52,138 nucleotides of DNA from an uncultured Lachnospiraceae bacterium (GTDB lineage: Bacteria > Bacillota > Clostridia > Lachnospirales > Lachnospiraceae), in the NCBI GenBank assembly GCA_947382355.1, contig CANCYR010000003.1, forward strand, positions 1 through 52,138. The letters are read 5' to 3'. Positions 14,096 to 22,885 of the stretch are shown piece after piece. The stretch's first letter is position 1; every line of letters begins with the position of its first letter. The notes under the pieces were generated by a model, which saw only the letters and a program-made list of their open reading frames with translations, did not search any database and was not told the origin of the DNA. Position numbers and translations under genes: made by a program.

Positions 14096-14884
14096 ATGAA
14101 AAATTTTCTGAGGATGTTAAAGGAGGATTTTTACCGGGCATTTTCTTCCATGGGATTTGTGATGGGTGTTGCTTCAACACTTGCCATATTTTATTTTGGC
14201 TCCATTGGAATGCTGGCGGGAGGGGGTTCAGCTGTTGCTGCTTTTAACAATACATATAAATATAATAATATATCCCAATTGCTTATTCTGACTGCCACTT
14301 TTGCATATTCTGCAAGCTTTTGCATAGACTGGCAGACAAGATTTCACTACTCCTTAATCGTTCGGAGTAAAACAGCGGCATATGCTTTGTCTAAATGCAT
14401 TGCCGCTATGGTAATGGGAGGATTATCTGTTACTGCCGGAGCTTTTTTATTTATCGGGTGTATTTGTATGACGCAGCCTGACATACTGCCTCAGGCAATG
14501 GAAATAGAAGTGGAGTTTTCAGCCCAGGCATTTGGCGACCTGCTTATGATGGGAAGGGCAGGGTTATTTTTTTTAGCCTATCTCTATATTATATTTTTAC
14601 AGGCAGCTTTCTTTTCCGTACTGGGACTGTTGGTTTCCGCTTATCTGCCCAATAAATATGCAGCATATATTTCACCGTTTATATTGGGATTTGCAATGAA
14701 CCAGATTGCAAATGTGCTCCGCCTTCCCATTTGGCTGGACCCGGTCAAGCTTGCAACTGCAAGCATATTGAGCACACCGGCGGCAACGATTATCTGCATG
14801 GCAACTGCAACCTATCTTTCTCTGATTAGTATATGTATGATACTGTTTACCCGTAAAGTAAGAAGGAGGATGAGCAATGGTTAA
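14096..14884 (+). CDS. ABC-2-type membrane protein, first permease (262 aa)
   Basis: Six hydrophobic segments (around residues 15-35, 55-75, 100-125, 160-185, 195-215, 230-255) with little else; the N-terminus MKNFLRMLKEDFYRAFSSMG is a typical amphipathic lead of ABC-2 permeases. No family motif stronger than that. It follows the lipoprotein gene by 13 bases and overlaps the second permease by eight, so the two and the ATPase at 15741 should form one transporter. The substrate may be the exported protein, or the transporter may give self-protection against it. Confidence 0.7.
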   Translation: MKNFLRMLKEDFYRAFSSMGFVMGVASTLAIFYFGSIGMLAGGGSAVAAFNNTYKYNNISQLLILTATFAYSASFCIDWQTRFHYSLIVRSKTAAYALSKCIAAMVMGGLSVTAGAFLFIGCICMTQPDILPQAMEIEVEFSAQAFGDLLMMGRAGLFFLAYLYIIFLQAAFFSVLGLLVSAYLPNKYAAYISPFILGFAMNQIANVLRLPIWLDPVKLATASILSTPAATIICMATATYLSLISICMILFTRKVRRRMSNG

Positions 14885-15727
14885 ACGGATATTTGCAATT
14901 GCGCTGTATTCCATTCGGCAATGGACTGCAGAACTGCGCATTCTTTTATTATTTATATTCATGATTATATTTCTGAGGACGGATATAGCAGTTATAGGAA
15001 ATTTTGCAAAAGAAATGGATGTTGCTGTAAATCCTCTTGTTTATCCTTTTTATTCCAGCGATGCGGTAAAACAATTGATTCTGTTATCCGGAATTATTTT
15101 TCTGTTTTCGGATGCATCGTTTATAAGCAACAGCCAGCCCTATGTGATTATCAGAAGCAAGCGTCTATCCTGGGTATCAGGACAGATAGTGTATATTATG
15201 ATTGCCAGCGCCATCTACTTTTTTGTTATTATGGGCGCTTCCGTCATTACATTATTGCCAAATGCGTCCTTTCAGACAGACGGCTGGGGTAAAATCATCA
15301 ATACGCTGGCACAGACCAATGCGGGCTCATTGATACACCTGCAGTTTGCAGTTTCAGAAAAAATAATAACCTATTATTCACCGGTAACGGCATTTTTCCT
15401 TTCCTTTCTCTTAAACTGGAGTGTGCATGTTTTATTGGGATGCTTATGTTTCTGATTAGTCTGAAGTTTCATAGAATGATTGGTCTGCTTGCCGGAGCTA
15501 TGGTTTTGTTTTGGGATTTGCTGGTGATAAATATGCTGCCGTTTCGCTTTTACTATGCTTCGCCGGTAACACTTTCCAGACTGGGCGTTTTAGACCCTGC
15601 TGGAACGTCCATATTTCCCGATGTAGCGTATTCTTTTATTTTCTTTGGAATCGGCATAATTCTTTTAGCGATTTTACTAATGATAGGAATCAGAAATGAA
15701 TCAATAGAAATTACAACGGAAGTTTAG
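14877..15727 (+). pseudogene. Second ABC permease, broken by one frameshift near 15440
   Basis: Frame 1 (14877-15455): VKRIFAIALYSIRQWTAELR, several membrane helices, ending SVHVLLGCLCF. Frame 2 (15440-15727): FLISLKFHRMIGLLAGAMVL to the end NESIEITTEV. The second begins 16 bases before the first ends and simply continues the permease with two or three more helices, so the original gene was about 283 codons. No homopolymer is obvious at the break (GGATGCTTATG). It may be a true mutation, which would inactivate the transporter, or an assembly error. The ATPase gene beyond it is intact. Confidence 0.7.
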
Positions 15728-15740
15728 GAGGACGGCGCAG

Positions 15741-16436
15741 ATGGACGAAAATATTATAAAAGTAATGCATGCAACAAAAAGCTTTGGAGAGGAAACAGTA
15801 TTACAGGATGTAACAGTTGACTTTGAAAAAGGGAAAATACATGGCATAATCGGGAGGAATGGTTCAGGAAAAACAATGCTCTTTAAATGTATTTGCGGTC
15901 TGATTTCCCTTTCGTCCGGAGAAATTATAGTGGATGGAAAAAAGATTGGAAAGGATACGGATGTGCCGGAGCAGGTGGGAATGATTATTGAAGCTCCCGG
16001 TTTTCTGCCTAATTATAGCGGATATGGAAACCTGCGATTGCTTGCATCTATTCATAATAAGATAAAGAAGGAAGCCATATTTGCTGCCATGGAAAAGGTA
16101 GGACTGAAACCGGAAAGCAAAAAGCATGTGCGAAAGTATTCGTTAGGAATGAAACAACGTCTGGGCATTGCCCAGGCCATTATGGAAAACCCACGGATTC
16201 TGATTTTTGACGAGCCCTTTAACGGTTTGGACAATCAGGGGGTAGAGGACATGAGAAAATTGTTTTTGGAATTGAAAGAAGAAGGAAAAACGATTCTGAT
16301 TGCCAGCCATAATGCAGAAGACATAAAAATACTCTGTGATTATGTGTATAGTATGGAAGCGGGGAAGCTGGCGTTCCATGAAAAGACAAATAAAACAACT
16401 AAGAAAAATCAAAAAGACATTTTAAAAAAGAGTTGA
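15741..16436 (+). CDS. ABC transporter ATP-binding protein (231 aa)
   Basis: Walker A GRNGSGKT (about residues 38-45), Q-loop region around EQVGMIIEAPGF, signature LGMKQRLGIAQAI, Walker B ILIFDEPFNGLD, switch His in IASHNAEDI: a complete nucleotide-binding subunit of the ABC-2 / bacitracin-resistance-like class. GGAGGACGGCGCAG precedes the ATG. It pairs with the two permeases upstream. The lysine-rich tail (KTTKKNQKDILKKS) is unusual but harmless. The next gene (AgrA-like) lies about 50 bases on, so regulator and transporter may share a transcript. Confidence 0.9.
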   Translation: MDENIIKVMHATKSFGEETVLQDVTVDFEKGKIHGIIGRNGSGKTMLFKCICGLISLSSGEIIVDGKKIGKDTDVPEQVGMIIEAPGFLPNYSGYGNLRLLASIHNKIKKEAIFAAMEKVGLKPESKKHVRKYSLGMKQRLGIAQAIMENPRILIFDEPFNGLDNQGVEDMRKLFLELKEEGKTILIASHNAEDIKILCDYVYSMEAGKLAFHEKTNKTTKKNQKDILKKS

Positions 16437-16487
16437 ATGAAAAGACTCGTTGATGTATCATGTATAGAAAAAAGTACGAGGTGTGAA

Positions 16488-17192
16488 ATGTATAACATTG
16501 GCATATGTGACGACGGAAGGAAAATCTGCTCTTTCATTGAAAATATGATTCTGCTATACATGAAGGAGAGGGAAATCCAGGCGGATACGAAGGTCTGGTA
16601 TACAGGAGAAGGGCTTTGCAGCTACTTAAGGCAGGGCAATCATATAGACATTTTATTTTTGGATATAGAGCTGATTGAGCTGACAGGAATAGAAGTAGGG
16701 GACTTTATCCGCAACCAGCTGGAAAACAGAGAGATGCAGATTGTTTACATATCGGGGAAAGCTGCTTATGCACAGCAGCTGTTTAAGACACAGCCTATGG
16801 ATTTTCTTGTAAAACCCATAACCCAGCTCCAGATTAATGAAGTTATGGACCTGGCCGTCAAGATAATCGGAAAAAAATCTGAGACATTTGAATTTAAAAA
16901 TGGCAAGGAACATTATTATATTTCCTATGGAGAAATCTTATATTTTGTCAGTGAGGGGAGAAAGATAAAAATCATTACTCCCCGCGAGGAAAAAGAGTTT
17001 TACGGAAAAATACGGGAACTTGAAAAAAATTTGCCGGGTGAATTTATTACGATTCATCAGTCTTATATCATCAATAAAGAATATGTAACCCGTTATACTT
17101 ATGAAATGGTTGAGCTGGTAAATGGAACCATATTGACTATCAGCAAGGCAAACCGAAAGCAAGTGAGGGAAAAAATACTGCGGGAAGGATAG
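16488..17192 (+). CDS. agrA: AgrA-like response regulator, receiver plus LytTR DNA-binding domain (234 aa)
   Basis: Start ATG 16488 follows GAGGTG; a longer frame from 16437 lacks a site. The receiver has the acidic pair in ICDDG, phospho-acceptor Asp59 in FLDIEL, and the Lys in FLVKPI. The C-terminal 105 residues are LytTR: YYISYGEILYFVSEGRKIKI, then FITIHQSYIINKEYV and GTILTISKANRKQVRE. Phosphorylated by the AgrC-like kinase, it should activate the two promoters with the shared TTTTGACAT...TARAAT layout. It overlaps no gene and lies five bases before agrC. Confidence 0.88.
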   Translation: MYNIGICDDGRKICSFIENMILLYMKEREIQADTKVWYTGEGLCSYLRQGNHIDILFLDIELIELTGIEVGDFIRNQLENREMQIVYISGKAAYAQQLFKTQPMDFLVKPITQLQINEVMDLAVKIIGKKSETFEFKNGKEHYYISYGEILYFVSEGRKIKIITPREEKEFYGKIRELEKNLPGEFITIHQSYIINKEYVTRYTYEMVELVNGTILTISKANRKQVREKILREG

Positions 17193-17197
17193 AAACA

Positions 17198-18454
17198 ATG
17201 ATAGATATTATTATTTGCATATCAACGAACCTGTTCCGGATTTATCTGATTCGTAGATTCATGCAGATTTTTTTTGGCTGCAGGGAAGAAGAAAAAGGAA
17301 AAGAAATATTGGTATATGGAGGATTTTTCTTAATCAATACAGGTACATTTCTGATGTTTCATCTTGTCTGGATAAATATTATTTGCAATCTGGTGGGAAT
17401 CGGTTTGATTGTACTGTTATATACCAAATCCATAAAAATGAATTTGTTTGTAACTTGTTCCATTTATCTGATTAACATAGGCTGTGATGCAGTTTCCACT
17501 TTACCTTTTATAGAATACCAGGATGGGGAAAGCTTTACACAGGTTTATGCGGTCATCTCCGTGCTGCTTATATTTATTTGCGAGCTGTTTACGGAAAAAA
17601 TAATAAATGAAAGAAAACATACTGAAAATATACAAAATTTCTCTTTGGCTTTAGTTCCTATATGCAGCATTTTTATGCTTTGTCTGTTAATTTATATAAA
17701 GGCCAGCACGGTATACGGTCTGGTCATTATCAGTGTAGGGCTTATTATGTCAAACTTCCTGATTTTCAATTTATATAATATGTTGTCAAGTACATTATCC
17801 CAAAAATATGAAAATGAAGCATTGCGTCAGAAAATTCAAAATTATTCCAATCAGATAGAGCTTATGCTGCAGGGAGAAGAGAAAGTAAAAGCGCTGCGGC
17901 ATGATATGAAGCATCACATGAGTGAATTAAAGCTTATGGCAATGGAAAATGCAAATCGGGAAATACAGAAATATATAGAGGATATGGAAGCATTTATAGA
18001 AAATCCAAATGAAATCGTATCCTCAGGAAATATGGAAATAGACAGTATGTTAAATTATATGCTGCACAGAGCCAAGAAGGAGCTTCATATTGTAAATGTA
18101 AAAATGCAGATTCCTTCAGCAGTCAGTCATTCTTTTGATGTAAACATTATCTTGGGAAATCTGCTGGAAAATGCAATAGAGGCTGCAATACAGACGGAAG
18201 AAAAACAACTTGATGTGGACATAAAACTAAAGCAGGGAGTTCTGTGGATTAAAATAGAAAACAGTTTTCAGGGAAGACTGAAAAAAGGGCAGAAAGGGCT
18301 GATGAGTACAAAGGAAAAAGCGGAACAGCATGGAATAGGGTTAAACAATGTAAGAAAAATCGTTGAAAAGTATAATGGAATTATGGAGATATGTTCCCGT
18401 GACAATATTTTTTGTGTTAAGTTAATTTTGTATATGTCAAAGATTGAAAATTAA
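17198..18454 (+). CDS. agrC: AgrC-like membrane histidine kinase (418 aa)
   Basis: Six or so membrane helices in residues 1-205, a coiled coil (about 205-230), the phospho-acceptor His235 in ALRHDMKHHM, and a GHKL ATPase domain with the N-box NIILGNLLENAIEA and the G-box GIGLNNVRKIVEKYNG. This is the HPK10 class that senses cyclic peptides. It should sense the AgrD-derived peptide and phosphorylate the upstream regulator. The gene order A-C-D-B differs from the classical staphylococcal B-D-C-A. Confidence 0.9.
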   Translation: MIDIIICISTNLFRIYLIRRFMQIFFGCREEEKGKEILVYGGFFLINTGTFLMFHLVWINIICNLVGIGLIVLLYTKSIKMNLFVTCSIYLINIGCDAVSTLPFIEYQDGESFTQVYAVISVLLIFICELFTEKIINERKHTENIQNFSLALVPICSIFMLCLLIYIKASTVYGLVIISVGLIMSNFLIFNLYNMLSSTLSQKYENEALRQKIQNYSNQIELMLQGEEKVKALRHDMKHHMSELKLMAMENANREIQKYIEDMEAFIENPNEIVSSGNMEIDSMLNYMLHRAKKELHIVNVKMQIPSAVSHSFDVNIILGNLLENAIEAAIQTEEKQLDVDIKLKQGVLWIKIENSFQGRLKKGQKGLMSTKEKAEQHGIGLNNVRKIVEKYNGIMEICSRDNIFCVKLILYMSKIEN

Positions 18455-18500
18455 CAAGCTGTCATTGAAAGGTCAATTATTACAATTTTATATCCAAATT

Positions 18501-18539
18501 TTGACATAAAGCGGCATAAAAAGAAATTTGTGATAAAAT
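18501..18539 (+). promoter_or_regulatory. Shared agr-type promoter motif, copy 2 (agrD)
   Basis: TTGACA (18501-18506) followed by GACATAAA and GGCATAAA at ten-base spacing, then TAAAAT (18534-18539). TTGACA to -10 distance is 33 bases, identical to the copy at 12301. The expected -35 position (about 18511) has no consensus, as in activator-dependent promoters. The agrD ATG is 24 bases after the -10. Confidence 0.65.
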
Positions 18540-18563
18540 GACGTTTGAAAGGAGGGAAGAGCA

Positions 18564-18716
18564 ATGCAAGGTAAAAATGAGATAGTTAAAAAAATGGAAA
18601 AAGCCATTGCAAAAGTGGCAAAAATGTCCGCCAGCGTGGAAGCGAATACAGCATGTCCATGTTGGAATTACCAGCCAAAAGAACCGCAGGATGTTAAAAA
18701 ATTGCGGAAGTTTTGA
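18564..18716 (+). CDS. agrD: AgrD-like precursor of a cyclic autoinducing peptide (50 aa)
   Basis: ATG 18564 after GGAGGGAAGAGCA. The first 25 residues form a basic amphipathic helix (VKKMEKAIAKVAKMSASVEA), then the core TACPCWNY, then the acidic tail QPKEPQDVKKLRKF, the AgrB-recognised signature of Clostridia AgrD proteins. There are two cysteines (31 and 33), so the ring-forming thiol is not obvious: CPCWN, CPCWNY or CWNY would be alternatives. Too short to appear in routine gene lists. AgrB follows with overlapping or adjacent start. Confidence 0.9.
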   Translation: MQGKNEIVKKMEKAIAKVAKMSASVEANTACPCWNYQPKEPQDVKKLRKF

Positions 18717-18718
18717 GA

Positions 18719-19279
18719 ATGGCAGGAAATCTGACAGAAAAGCTTCTTGAAGACGAGGTCATATCCAGGGAAGAGGCTGAAGTTATTACATACGGACTTG
18801 AAAATATCATCAGCAACCTGTTAGGCTTGCTGATGATATTGGCAATTGGTGCCTGTTTTAGGCGTTTGCCGGAAAGCTTCCTTTTATGGCTGTTGATTTT
18901 TCCGCTGAGAAAAAATGCAGGCGGATTTCATGCAAAAACAAAAACAAGATGTATGCTTGTATCAGCAGGCATGCTGATTGTATCGTTCCTTTGTCTTGAT
19001 GTTATGGAATGGACAAAAGAGGTATACCTATTGATTGCAGCAATTTTTTGCGGAATCATATTTCTTATGGCGCCGGTTGGCAATCAAAATAAGCTTTTGG
19101 ACGAAATGGAGCATAAAGTATACCGGAAACGTACAAGGATAATATTGCTTTTGGAGAGCATCCTGCTGATACTGGCTTTTGTTTTTGAATGGAAGGAATT
19201 GTATATTGTAATAACTATATGTTTTGCAATTGTGGGGACCACACTTTTAGCAGGTAAAATAAAGCTCCGGCTGAAATAG
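18719..19279 (+). CDS. agrB: AgrB-like membrane endopeptidase (186 aa)
   Basis: ATG 18719 is two bases after the agrD stop (a TTG at 18713 would overlap it). The conserved loop RKNAGGFHAKTKTRC supplies His71 and Cys78, the catalytic pair of AgrB peptidases with the usual seven-residue spacing. About five to six membrane helices. It cuts the AgrD C-terminal tail and closes the thiolactone ring at the cytoplasmic face. Last gene of the island; downstream 19280-19450 holds no gene, only A+T-rich DNA with a TATAAT near 19360. Confidence 0.92.
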   Translation: MAGNLTEKLLEDEVISREEAEVITYGLENIISNLLGLLMILAIGACFRRLPESFLLWLLIFPLRKNAGGFHAKTKTRCMLVSAGMLIVSFLCLDVMEWTKEVYLLIAAIFCGIIFLMAPVGNQNKLLDEMEHKVYRKRTRIILLLESILLILAFVFEWKELYIVITICFAIVGTTLLAGKIKLRLK

Positions 19280-19453
19280 GATTATTTTGGTAAAGGGGAT
19301 ATTGATATAGTCGGTTAAGTTATAAGCCGGAGCTTGAATAGTATTAAAAAATAGTGCGATATAATAAGATAAAGTATTAGTTTCTTTGTGATGAGAAATC
19401 TGTTAGTAAAGTATTAAATAAGAAGCTAATATATAGAAACAGGAGGAATGATT

Positions 19454-20428
19454 ATGTGTACAGCAGCAACTTATAAGACAAAAGACTTTTATTTTGGACG
19501 GACTCTGGATAATGAATTTTCTTATGGTGATGAAATCGTAGTAACACCCCGAAATTACTGCCTTCATTTCCAAAGTATGGGCAGTATGGAAAGTCATTAT
19601 GCAATGATTGGAATGGCTCATGTGGTAGATGACTGTCCGTTATATTACGAAGCGGTAAATGAAAAAGGGCTTGGAATGGCAGGCTTAAATTTTGTGGGAA
19701 ATGCACAATACAGGGATCCTGTAGAGGGAAAAGACAATGTGCCGTCATTTGAATTTATACCGTGGATTCTAAGCCAATGTGTCACAGTAAAAGAAGCAAG
19801 GGTGTTACTGGAGAAAATCAATATTGATAACAGAACGGTGAATGATGAGCTGCCGGCGGCCTCCCTTCATTGGATTATTGCAGATAGTACGGAAGCCATT
19901 ACAGTGGAATCGGTAAAGGAAGGGATCAACGTATATGACAATCCGGTAGGAGTGTTGACCAACAACCCGCCATTTAACCTGCAGATGTTTGCATTGAATA
20001 ATTATATGGCTCTGTCTGTAAAGGATCCGGTAAACAATTTTGCACCGAGTATTCCATTGGATATGTACTGTAAGGGTATGGGGGCAATAGGGCTTCCGGG
20101 AGATTGGTCTTCTGAGTCCCGCTTTGTAAAAGCTTCTTTTGTAAAGATGAATTCAGTTTCAGGAGATTCGGAAATGGAAAGCGTTAATCAGTTTTTCCAT
20201 ATTCTTGGTTCTGTAAACTGGCCTAAGGGCTGTTGTCTGGTAAGAGAAGGGGAATACGAGATTACCACATATACATGCTGCTGTAATGCGGATAAAGGAA
20301 TTTATTATTATACCTCTTATGATAATCATCAGATTAGTGCGGTGGATATGTATAAAGAGGATTTGGAAGGAACGGGAATTTACAGATATTCCCCTGTTCA
20401 TGGAGAACAGATTCATATGCAGAATTAA
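19454..20428 (+). CDS. bsh: Bile salt hydrolase / choloylglycine hydrolase family (324 aa)
   Basis: I start at ATG 19454, not at the ATG six bases upstream, because the Ntn fold requires the nucleophile Cys directly after Met: this start gives M-C-T. The other catalytic residues are present: Arg16 and Asp19 (GRTLD), Asn79 (GLNF), Asn171 (LTNNPPF) and Arg223 (ESRFVKA, after GLPGDWSS). It hydrolyses amide bonds of conjugated bile acids; penicillin V acylases share the fold, but the LTNNP and GLPGD..S.SRF context favours BSH. Cytoplasmic, no signal peptide. GGAGG lies seven to eight bases upstream. A terminator follows. Confidence 0.9.
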   Translation: MCTAATYKTKDFYFGRTLDNEFSYGDEIVVTPRNYCLHFQSMGSMESHYAMIGMAHVVDDCPLYYEAVNEKGLGMAGLNFVGNAQYRDPVEGKDNVPSFEFIPWILSQCVTVKEARVLLEKINIDNRTVNDELPAASLHWIIADSTEAITVESVKEGINVYDNPVGVLTNNPPFNLQMFALNNYMALSVKDPVNNFAPSIPLDMYCKGMGAIGLPGDWSSESRFVKASFVKMNSVSGDSEMESVNQFFHILGSVNWPKGCCLVREGEYEITTYTCCCNADKGIYYYTSYDNHQISAVDMYKEDLEGTGIYRYSPVHGEQIHMQN

Positions 20429-20432
20429 GTAC

Positions 20433-20456
20433 AAAAAGGGGCTTTATGCCCCTTTT
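20433..20456. terminator. Bidirectional terminator between bsh and the hybrid kinase
   Basis: AAAAGGGGC-TTTAT-GCCCCTTTT, with T-runs on both strands, placed between two converging stop codons. Confidence 0.85.
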
Positions 20457-22698
20457 ATGTTGCTTTGCGGTTCTGCATGATTTTCACGATTGTTTCCAGC
20501 AATAAAGGAATATCGATGGGCTTTGTCAGATGTGCATCCATGCCGCATTCTATGGACAGCCGTTTATCATGCTCAAAAGCATCTGCTGACAGTGCGATAA
20601 TCGGGATGCAGGCTGTTTCCGGATTTTCAAGCCTGCGGATTGCCTTTGCAGCTTCACGTCCGTCCATCACCGGCATTTGAATATCCATTAAGACCAGAGC
20701 GTATTCTTCAGGTTTTGAAACTTTCATTTTCTCAAGGGCAATGCTGCCATTTACAGCTGTTTCAATATGGAAGCCAAGTCCTTTTAATATTTCAGTTTCA
20801 ATTTCAAGATTGATTTCATTATCTTCCACCAGTAAGATTTTCTGATTTAAAAGCTGTGCCATGACATATTCGGTACTGACGGAAACCGGAAGGGAGCTGT
20901 CTTGTATGCGAAGCCGCAGCGTTACGGTAAATATGCTGCCGACGCCTGCTTTGCTTTCTATTTCTATGTTTCCGCCCATCCTGTCCACAATATTTCTGGC
21001 AATGGTAAGCCCAAGACCTGAGCCGTGTATGCCGCTGATGGTAGTATTTTTTTCCCGTTCAAAGGGTTCAAAAATATGTTCCAGAAAATCCTTGCTGATT
21101 CCGATGCCGGTATCCTTAACGATGAACTGGTATACTGCATATTCATTTGGCAGCTTTTCCGATTCCGTAAGGATGATATTCACTTTTCCGTCATTTTTAG
21201 TGTATGTTACTGCATTATTCACCAGATACTGGAAAACCTGTTTCAGTTTATCCGAATCACTGTAAACGTCGCTGTGTTCAAGGCCGGATGTATCCAGAGA
21301 AAGGGCTATGTTCTTTTCGCGAGCCTGAAAAAGCAGGTTTTTGTAAACTTCCTGTATGATATCCGATAGATTGCAGGGTGCTTCCTCCATGGCGGTATCA
21401 TTTGTTTCGCTCCAGGAAATTTCCAGCACCTTATCAATCAATCCTAAAAGCTGTCTGCTGGCTGTTTCAATCTTATCAAGATAGCCGGCCGCTGTTTCAG
21501 CTTCATTTATATGTTCTCTGGCAAGCATTGTAAAGCCGAAAATCGCATTCAGGGGGGTCCTCATATCATGGGACATATTGGAGAGAAAGGCATCTTTTGC
21601 GATATTAGCCAGTTTTGCATTGTTTAATGCCTCCTCTAAAATCTGTTTTTGCTCCATTTCACGCAGAATTTCTTCATCCATCCGCCGGTAGCCCATGACA
21701 ATCTGGGAGGGCTGTTCCATGCTTCCTACATTTACAATGCGAAGTTGCAGATACTGTGTTTTTTCATCCTTTATAATCCGAAAGTTGACATAATAGGTTT
21801 TATTCCGGGATAATTTCTCACGGATATAATCAGGGGATGTAAGCTTTTGTACAAGCTGGCGGTCATCGGGATGAACCCACATATGTACATAATCTGAAAC
21901 AAACCAAAGAAATTCCCGGGTCTGGTATCTTTTGCCAAATTGCTGTCTGGTCCTGCTGCTTAGGCGATAGGGCAGGATTTTATTTGTGTTTAAATCCGCA
22001 TAAAGAATGGATTCATAATTTACGCTTAGCCCTTCGATTACCTCTAAGCGCCGAAGCTGTTCCTGATTGATTATTTTTCGTTCTTTGTCGTATTTTTCAA
22101 TAAGTCGTTGGATTTTTTGTTCTTTCTGTTTCTTTTCCTGTATTAAGGCTGCTTTTTCCACCAGCCGGCGGCTTCTTTTTTCTGTGGCATCACTTATGAA
22201 AACATAGAAAATATTTCCGATGGCCGGACTGTTTATAAAGTGTCCATAATCTTCAACCCAGCGGATTGTACCGCTTTTCTGGATAATACGGTATTCCACA
22301 TAATCCAAGTCATATTGGCTGTGGGCAATCTGTTCCCTGATGCTTCTTTCCACTTCCTCCAAATCATCAGGATGTACAATTCCCTTGAAGGAATTTCCTG
22401 TCAATTCCTGAAATTCCGATAAGGTATCGCACTGGAAAATACGAAGGAGACCCTTGTTTGCATAGATAATCTGTTCGCTGTCATCTGCATGATAAATTAA
22501 GAAGCCTCCCGGCATTTCATCCATAAAGTTGATTACTTCATATGCTGTCAGTGAATTAGGAGAATCCGGTGAAGAAGGGGGGCAGGGGCGTTCTGATATT
22601 CCCGCCGGGCAGTTATAATCGGAGCTTTCATTTGCAGGGCTGCTTAACAGAGTTGTCAGATATTCGATTAAGTTATGGTTTTTTCTTTGCTGATTCAT
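20455..22698 (-). CDS. Hybrid sensor histidine kinase, PAS-PAS-HisKA-HATPase-REC (747 aa)
   Basis: Soluble, no membrane segment. Residues about 55-170 are a PAS domain (GFLIYHADDSEQIIYANKGL, HPDDLEEV), 175-220 a coiled coil, 225-345 a second PAS-like region (HPDDRQL), 365-435 HisKA with His377 in SNMSHDMRTPLN, about 475-600 HATPase with GIGISKDFLEHIFEPFERE and GLGLTIARNIVD, and 625-740 a receiver with Asp672 in LMDIQMPVMDG. The C-terminal receiver with no output domain implies phosphotransfer onward or a self-contained switch. Start ATG at 22698. A lone gene, divergent from the ferritin-like gene. Input signal unknown, probably intracellular. Confidence 0.92.
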   Translation of the reverse strand: MNQQRKNHNLIEYLTTLLSSPANESSDYNCPAGISERPCPPSSPDSPNSLTAYEVINFMDEMPGGFLIYHADDSEQIIYANKGLLRIFQCDTLSEFQELTGNSFKGIVHPDDLEEVERSIREQIAHSQYDLDYVEYRIIQKSGTIRWVEDYGHFINSPAIGNIFYVFISDATEKRSRRLVEKAALIQEKKQKEQKIQRLIEKYDKERKIINQEQLRRLEVIEGLSVNYESILYADLNTNKILPYRLSSRTRQQFGKRYQTREFLWFVSDYVHMWVHPDDRQLVQKLTSPDYIREKLSRNKTYYVNFRIIKDEKTQYLQLRIVNVGSMEQPSQIVMGYRRMDEEILREMEQKQILEEALNNAKLANIAKDAFLSNMSHDMRTPLNAIFGFTMLAREHINEAETAAGYLDKIETASRQLLGLIDKVLEISWSETNDTAMEEAPCNLSDIIQEVYKNLLFQAREKNIALSLDTSGLEHSDVYSDSDKLKQVFQYLVNNAVTYTKNDGKVNIILTESEKLPNEYAVYQFIVKDTGIGISKDFLEHIFEPFEREKNTTISGIHGSGLGLTIARNIVDRMGGNIEIESKAGVGSIFTVTLRLRIQDSSLPVSVSTEYVMAQLLNQKILLVEDNEINLEIETEILKGLGFHIETAVNGSIALEKMKVSKPEEYALVLMDIQMPVMDGREAAKAIRRLENPETACIPIIALSADAFEHDKRLSIECGMDAHLTKPIDIPLLLETIVKIMQNRKAT

Positions 22699-22885
22699 TT
22701 GCTGTTCGTCTCCCGGATTCTTTTAGAGAATTTTAACATACAAAGAGGGGGATGTCATTATTTATATTTGCACTGTGCATAAAAAATAAGTTTGTCTGAT
22801 AAAGGATGGTAATTTCAAAATGCACGGCATTTGGAAAGGCGAATATGTTAATTAGAGAAGGATATATATAGGAGAAAATGTAAAA

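Noticed and set aside
15440-15727. Independent 95-residue membrane protein
   Set aside because: Begins within the previous frame and simply supplies the missing C-terminal helices. Half of one permease.
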